Assembly: GCA_964406705.1 (NCBI GenBank)
Contig: CAYOSS010000064.1
Location: forward strand, 1 to 10,299
Source: CAZRRV01 sp964406705
Lineage (GTDB): Bacteria > Bacillota > Clostridia > Oscillospirales > Acutalibacteraceae
Reading direction: 5' to 3'
DNA length: 10,299 nucleotides
Every line of letters begins with the position of its first letter. Positions within the stretch are counted from its first letter, which is position 1. Positions 4,889 to 10,299 of this stretch are shown here, in pieces. Under the pieces are notes generated by a model that had not been told where the DNA came from, did no database searches, and saw only the letters and a program-made list of their open reading frames with translations. Made by a program: the position numbers and the translations under genes.

Positions 4889-7468
4889 CTAATCCCACCG
4901 GGGGATAAAGCTCTCGTCCGCGCAGCCGGGCTCCTGCAGGTAGCAGTCCTCCACGCCGAGCTCAATCAGCCGGTTCACCACCTTGTCGTATTCCCGGCCC
5001 GTGACCCGCCGGCGCAACTCGGCGGGCAGGTTCTCCCCGTGCGGGGTGTACTGCCGTAGCAAACTCAGCACCGCGCCGGGAACGTTGCGCCGGACCCATT
5101 CCAGCGCGGATATGGCGTTCTCCGTCGCCCCGGGCAGCAGGAGATGCCGCACCACTATCCCGGAGCGGAGCATCCCGCCCTCATACACCGGGGCCGGCTT
5201 CTGCCGGGAGCATTCAAGCAGGGCGGCCTTTGCCACATCGGGGTAGTCCGGCGCGGCGGAGTATTTGGCCGCGAGAGCGGGATCGGAGTACTTAAAGTCC
5301 ATCAGCCAGACGTCGGCCAGACCCTCTAACAAGCGCAGCGTCTCGGGCTTCTCGTAGCCCGACGAGTTGTAAACCACGGGGACGCGCGGGCGATACAGCC
5401 GCAGCGCCTCCGCCACCTCCCCCGCGAAGTGGGTCGGCGTCACGAGGTCGATGTTCTCCGCGCCGCGGCGTTCCAGCTCGCGGAACACCCCGGCGAGCCG
5501 CTCCGGGGTGTATTCCTCGCCGCGAGACGCGTCCCGCGAGATTTCCGAATTCTGGCAGTAGACGCACCGCAGCGAACACCCGGAGAAGAACACCGCCCCG
5601 GAGTTCCCCCGCGCGAGGCACGGCTCCTCCCAGGGGTGGAGCATAATTTTCGCGACGCGGGGGGTTCTCCCCGCCCCGCAGCGGCCCGTCCGGGTGGCGC
5701 GGTCGGCCCCGCATTCCCTCGGGCAGAGCCGGCACCCGGCTGGGCTGTCGCCCCCGGGCAGCGCGGCGGCGCGGATATCAGAGACGGGGCGACGTTCCGC
5801 ACTCGGTGAACCGGGATTGCCCGGCATAGGAACGGGGCAGCTCTCTGCGCCCGGAAAGTCCGGGTCGCCCGGCACGGAATAGGGGCGGAGTTCGGCGCCC
5901 GGGGAGTCAGGGCTGCCTGTTAGCGAAACGGGGCTGCCCGCCGCAGGGTCAAGGCTGTGCTCCGGACCCTGAGCTTCCGGGCCCCTCGCCGGAAAAGCGG
6001 GGCAGCGTTCCCCGTCCGACGCGCGTGGGTCGCTCGGCACGGGATAGGGGCGGAGTTCGGTGCCCAGGGAGTCAGGGCGGCCTGTTAGCGAAACGGGACA
6101 GCGATCTTCGCCCGGAACGTCCGGGCTGCTCATTGGCGAAAACGGGCGGTACTCTACACTCAAACCGTCCGAGCTGCCCACCATAGGGTCGGAGCACCGT
6201 TCCCCACCCGGACCGCCGGGACAGCTACCGGGGGCAAGCCGAGCTTCCGCGTTCCGCGAAGCGGGGCTGCCCGGCACAGGGTCGGGGCACCGTTCCCCGC
6301 CCGACCAGCCGGCGCGGCTACCGGGGACAAGCCGAGCTTCCGTGCCTCGTGAACCGAGGCTGCCTGCCATAGAAGCGAGTCGCTCCTTCCCGCCCGACGC
6401 GCACGGGTCGCCCGGCACGGGATAGGGGCGGAGTTCGGTGCCCGGGGCGTCCGGGCCCCTCGCCGGAAAAGCGGGACGGCACTCCCCGTCTGGACCGGCG
6501 GCGCGGCTACCGGGGGCAAGCCGAGGCCCCGCGTTCCGCGAACAGGGGCTGCCCGGCATAGAAGCGGGTCGCTCTTCCCCGTCCAACGCGCACGGGTCGC
6601 CCGGCACGGGATAGGGGCGGAGTTCGGCGCCCGAGGAGTCAGGGCTGCCTGTTAGCGAAACGGGACAGCGATCTTCACCCGGAAAGTCCGGGTCCTTCGC
6701 TGGAAAAGCGGGGCACCGTTCCCCGCCTGACCAGCCGGCGCGGCTACCGGAGACAAGCCGGGGCCTCTCGTCTGGACCGGCGGTGCGACGTTCTCCACCC
6801 GACCCGCCGGGACAGCTACCGGCAGCAAGCCGGGCTTCCGCGTTCCGCGAACAGGGGCTGCCCGGCATAGGAGCGGGTCGCTCTTCCCCGTCCAACGCGC
6901 ACGGGTCGCCCGGCACGGGATAGGGGCGGAGTTCGGTGCCCGGGGCGTCCGGGCCCCTCGCCGGAAAAGCGGGGCGGCGCTCCTCGTCTGGACCGTCGGA
7001 GCGGGTACCCACGCCCGGATCGGCGGCGCGGCTACCAAGGACAAGCCGGGATTCCGCGTTCCGCGAACAGGGGCTGCCCGCCGCAAGGTCAAGACTGTGC
7101 TCCGGGCCCTGAGCTTCCGGGTTCCTTGCCGGGAAAGCGGGACGCCCTTCCCCGCCCGACCAGCCGGCAGAGCCTTCGGAAACGGGGTGCTTCCTTTCGC
7201 CCGGGACGTCCGGGCTGCTCATTGGCGAAAACGGGCGGTACTCTACACTCAAACCGTCCGAGCTGCCCACCATAGGGTCGGAGCACCGTTCCCCGCCCGG
7301 ACCGCCGGCGCGGCTGCCGGGGGCAAGCCGAGGCCCCTCGCCTGGACCGTCGGTGCGACGTTCTCCACCCGGACCGCCGGCAGAGCCTTCGGAAGCGGCG
7401 CGGCTCCTTTCATCCGGCGCGCCCGCACACACCGCCGGGAAAAGCCCCCGCGTTGCGGCGCGGCGCAT
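4889..7468 (-). CDS. PflX-like radical SAM protein with a giant N-terminal repeat extension
   Basis: The last 287 residues (573-859) are an ordinary radical SAM enzyme resembling the PflX/COG1313 family, annotated as pyruvate formate-lyase-activase-like but of unsettled function. It opens with a cysteine cluster CRLCPREC (579-586) plus Cys597. Next come HPWEEPCLARGNSGAVFFSG (611-630) and the 4Fe-4S/SAM motif CSLRCVYC (Cys631, 635, 638), then NIDLVTPTHF (672-681), DFKY and QEPG. Residues 1-572 are degenerate Pro/Gly/Arg/Glu/Ser modules with no known domain; relatives are only about 280-310 residues long. The start is the ATG of a TAATG overlap with the exonuclease, implying translational coupling, and one frame stays open for 572 codons. 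The closest alternative start (ATG at 5827, residue 548) gives a normal 312-residue enzyme but lacks a Shine-Dalgarno site. The enzyme assignment is strong; translation of the full extension is probable but unproven. Confidence 0.8.
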   Translation of the reverse strand: MRRAATRGLFPAVCAGAPDERSRAASEGSAGGPGGERRTDGPGEGPRLAPGSRAGGPGGERCSDPMVGSSDGLSVEYRPFSPMSSPDVPGERKHPVSEGSAGWSGGEGRPAFPARNPEAQGPEHSLDLAAGSPCSRNAESRLVLGSRAADPGVGTRSDGPDEERRPAFPARGPDAPGTELRPYPVPGDPCALDGEERPAPMPGSPCSRNAEARLAAGSCPGGSGGERRTAGPDERPRLVSGSRAGWSGGERCPAFPAKDPDFPGEDRCPVSLTGSPDSSGAELRPYPVPGDPCALDGEERPASMPGSPCSRNAGPRLAPGSRAAGPDGECRPAFPARGPDAPGTELRPYPVPGDPCASGGKERLASMAGSLGSRGTEARLVPGSRAGWSGGERCPDPVPGSPASRNAEARLAPGSCPGGPGGERCSDPMVGSSDGLSVEYRPFSPMSSPDVPGEDRCPVSLTGRPDSLGTELRPYPVPSDPRASDGERCPAFPARGPEAQGPEHSLDPAAGSPVSLTGSPDSPGAELRPYSVPGDPDFPGAESCPVPMPGNPGSPSAERRPVSDIRAAALPGGDSPAGCRLCPRECGADRATRTGRCGAGRTPRVAKIMLHPWEEPCLARGNSGAVFFSGCSLRCVYCQNSEISRDASRGEEYTPERLAGVFRELERRGAENIDLVTPTHFAGEVAEALRLYRPRVPVVYNSSGYEKPETLRLLEGLADVWLMDFKYSDPALAAKYSAAPDYPDVAKAALLECSRQKPAPVYEGGMLRSGIVVRHLLLPGATENAISALEWVRRNVPGAVLSLLRQYTPHGENLPAELRRRVTGREYDKVVNRLIELGVEDCYLQEPGCADESFIPRWD
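5825..7420 (-). repeat. Degenerate coding repeat array in the radical SAM gene
   Basis: About thirty modules of roughly 14-18 residues share a core like G-x-E-x-R-P, with variants such as GTELRPYPVPGDPC, GSPCSRNAEARLAPG, GSRAGWSGGERC, and GPEAQGPEHSLD. The DNA block CGGCACGGGATAGGGG... (plus strand) recurs at 5870, 6035, 6413, 6602 and 6911; spacings are 165, 378, 189 and 309, all divisible by three. An 89-bp block is identical at 6117-6205 and 7206-7294. Larger composites of modules have therefore been copied as units. The encoded sequence is likely disordered and contains scattered cysteines. Confidence 0.85.
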
Positions 7469-8327
7469 TATGAGTTACCGCCGTCGGGCGACAGGGGGCG
7501 GGTACGCTTTTTCACCTTGACGCCGCTGTAAGTCTTGGTGAACGAGACCTCGCCCAAAAAGCTCTCCCCGCACACCCTGCAGCGAAACGGGGCGCGGAAG
7601 AACTTGCGCCTCCACACCCAGGGGGCGACCCTCCTCGCGTAGTTGCCGCACCCGGCACACTTAAAGCGCAGCTCCTCCCTCGGGATGTAGGGGCTGCTTA
7701 AATCCTTGATGAGATACGGGCGAAAGGCGAACTCGTCCAGGTAATTCTCCCCCGAAGCGCGGGTTATAAAGCCCTCCAAGCGCTCCCCGTTGTAGCACCG
7801 ACGCATAATCTCGGCGCAGAGCCGGCAGTCCCCCGCCGCCCTGTGCAGCCGGTACTCCCCCGGGTCGACGCCGAACGCCTCCGCCGCGTGCTCCAGCGAG
7901 ACCTGGCTCTTGACCTCCGCCCCGGCGCGGCGCATCTCCTCCTGCGCGTAAAGCTGGAAGTCGGCGTAGCTCGTGATAACAGGCCGCACCCCCGGGGCGA
8001 GCAGGCGGCAGTTCTCGTCGAGCGCGTACAAGTCCGAGCGGCTCCAGGTGAGAAGCAGCGAGTCCCCGCCGCGCCACCCGTCCCACTCGGAGAGCACCTC
8101 GGGCAGCGGGTCGCCCTCTCTCATCTCGCCGCTCTCTATCCCGGTCAGCTCCTTGAACCTGCCCGACAGCCGCGTGGTCAGCTTAGAGCGCACCACACGG
8201 GAGAAAACCCCCGTCTCCCGGAGGTTTCCGTCCAATTTCAGCGAGCCCACTTCCACGATTTCGTTCATAAACCCGCGCTTTTCGGGGCAGTAGGCGCTTT
8301 GCCACTCGAGGTCGAGAAAGGTAAACG

Positions 8328-8331
<4 letters not shown>
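7468..8331 (-). CDS. DEDDh-family 3'-5' exonuclease with C-terminal zinc ribbon
   Basis: This 287-residue protein has the exonuclease fold of the DnaQ/KapD group. ExoI is TFLDLEWQ (Asp7 and Glu9 as metal ligands), ExoII is probably TWSRSDLYAL (Asp100), and ExoIII is HRAAGDCRLC (His163 and Asp168), which makes it DEDDh. The nuclease domain covers about residues 1-185. The C-terminal part has two CXXC pairs, CAGC (225-228) and CRVC (251-254), followed by a basic tail, as in a zinc ribbon that could bind nucleic acid or a partner. The GTG start forms a GTGA overlap with the typA stop, and its own stop overlaps the radical SAM start (TAATG), so it is the middle gene of a tightly coupled operon. 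No strong ribosome site precedes it. The substrate (RNA or DNA) cannot be decided. Family confidence is high, the specific role low. Confidence 0.82.
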
Positions 8332-10148
<1,817 letters not shown>

Positions 10149-10159
10149 TTCCCTCGCAT

Positions 10160-10166
10160 CCTCCTT
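10160..10166 (-). promoter_or_regulatory. Ribosome binding site of typA
   Basis: AAGGAGG on the minus strand is a perfect anti-16S match, 11 bases before the TTG at 10148. It decides the start: no ATG in the right frame lies nearby, and the next plausible in-frame codon upstream would be at the transcript's 5' end. Confidence 0.85.
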
Positions 10167-10201
10167 GAAGCGGCGGCGCCCCGCGGCCCTCCGCACGGTA
10201 C

Positions 10202-10230
10202 ATTATACCACCGCGAGGACCTTTTCGCAA
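10202..10230 (-). promoter_or_regulatory. Sigma-A promoter of the typA operon
   Basis: On the minus strand TTGCGA (10230-10225) and the perfect -10 box TATAAT (10207-10202) are separated by exactly 17 bp. Transcription should begin near 10195, giving a leader of about 47 bases that contains the AAGGAGG site. Confidence 0.88.
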
Positions 10231-10236
10231 GGGGGA

Positions 10237-10263
10237 GGAGAAAAAGGTTCTTTCCTTTTCTCC
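10237..10263. other. Imperfect hairpin upstream of the typA promoter
   Basis: GGAGAAAAAGG (10237-10247) pairs with CCTTTTCTCC (10254-10263) with one bulged A and a six-base loop. It lies directly upstream of the typA -35 box. No clean T-run follows, so it may be an operator dyad or a leader structure of a divergent transcript rather than a terminator. Confidence 0.35.
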
Positions 10264-10299
10264 GTGAAAACTTACGCGATGACCTGCGGACAGCTGAGC
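10264..10299 (+). CDS. Possible start of a divergent gene, cut by the window end
   Basis: The last 12 codons on the plus strand are open from GTG (10264), reading (M)KTYAMTCGQLS, with an alternative ATG at 10279. The sequence looks like a protein N-terminus and faintly recalls metallo-beta-lactamase-fold starts, but 12 residues cannot support a family call. The purine tract GGAGGAG lies more than 20 bases upstream, farther than usual, and no other ribosome site is seen. Confidence 0.2.
   Translation, partial: MKTYAMTCGQLS

Noticed and set aside
5825..7420. CRISPR array
   Set aside because: Repeats are degenerate, vary in length, lack constant repeats with unique spacers, and keep a coding frame.
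10149..10196. GTG start for typA at 10196
   Set aside because: It lies at the predicted transcription start, adds 16 Arg-rich residues absent from the family, and the AAGGAGG site serves the TTG at 10148.

Overview
The window is GC-rich bacterial DNA, most likely from a high-GC member of the Bacillota (class Clostridia). This rests on inference from gene content and signals: a BipA/TypA GTPase with a perfect AAGGAGG ribosome site and a TTG start, a textbook sigma-A promoter (TATAAT, 17-bp spacer), and acyltransferase and family 8 glycosyltransferase types that I associate with Clostridia. The species cannot be named from sequence alone.

Layout: two convergent operons meet in a repeat-filled gap. 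The plus-strand operon (promoter about 534, genes 621-4399) encodes acyltransferase, GT8 glycosyltransferase, GT8 glycosyltransferase, acyltransferase. All four genes overlap by 4 to 35 bases and end at a hairpin terminator that contains the last stop codon. The minus-strand operon (promoter 10202-10230, genes 10148-4889) encodes TypA/BipA, a DEDDh 3'-5' exonuclease with a C-terminal zinc ribbon, and a PflX-like (COG1313-type) radical SAM protein. These are joined by GTGA and TAATG overlaps. The gap between the operons (4400-4888) is a degenerate array of about 137-bp repeats carrying several copies of a terminator-like segment.

The striking feature is repeat growth at protein N-termini. The first acyltransferase has ten tandem 9-residue units (270 bp, exactly 10 x 27) between its start codon and the place where its family normally begins. 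The radical SAM gene carries about 570 residues of degenerate Pro/Gly/Glu/Arg-rich modules (about 16 residues each) in front of an ordinary 287-residue enzyme. Repeat copies in this gene, including an exact 89-bp block 1089 bp apart, are spaced by multiples of three bases, so the reading frame is kept. The non-coding gap is also repetitive.

Functionally, the plus operon looks like a small glycolipid or envelope-lipid assembly set: two lipid-type acyltransferases bracketing two sugar transferases (inference). The minus operon joins a ribosome-associated GTPase, a nuclease and a radical SAM enzyme with no obvious shared pathway. The far left 533 bases hold no gene I can support, only hairpins and short inverted repeats. 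The last 36 bases may be the start of a divergent gene.
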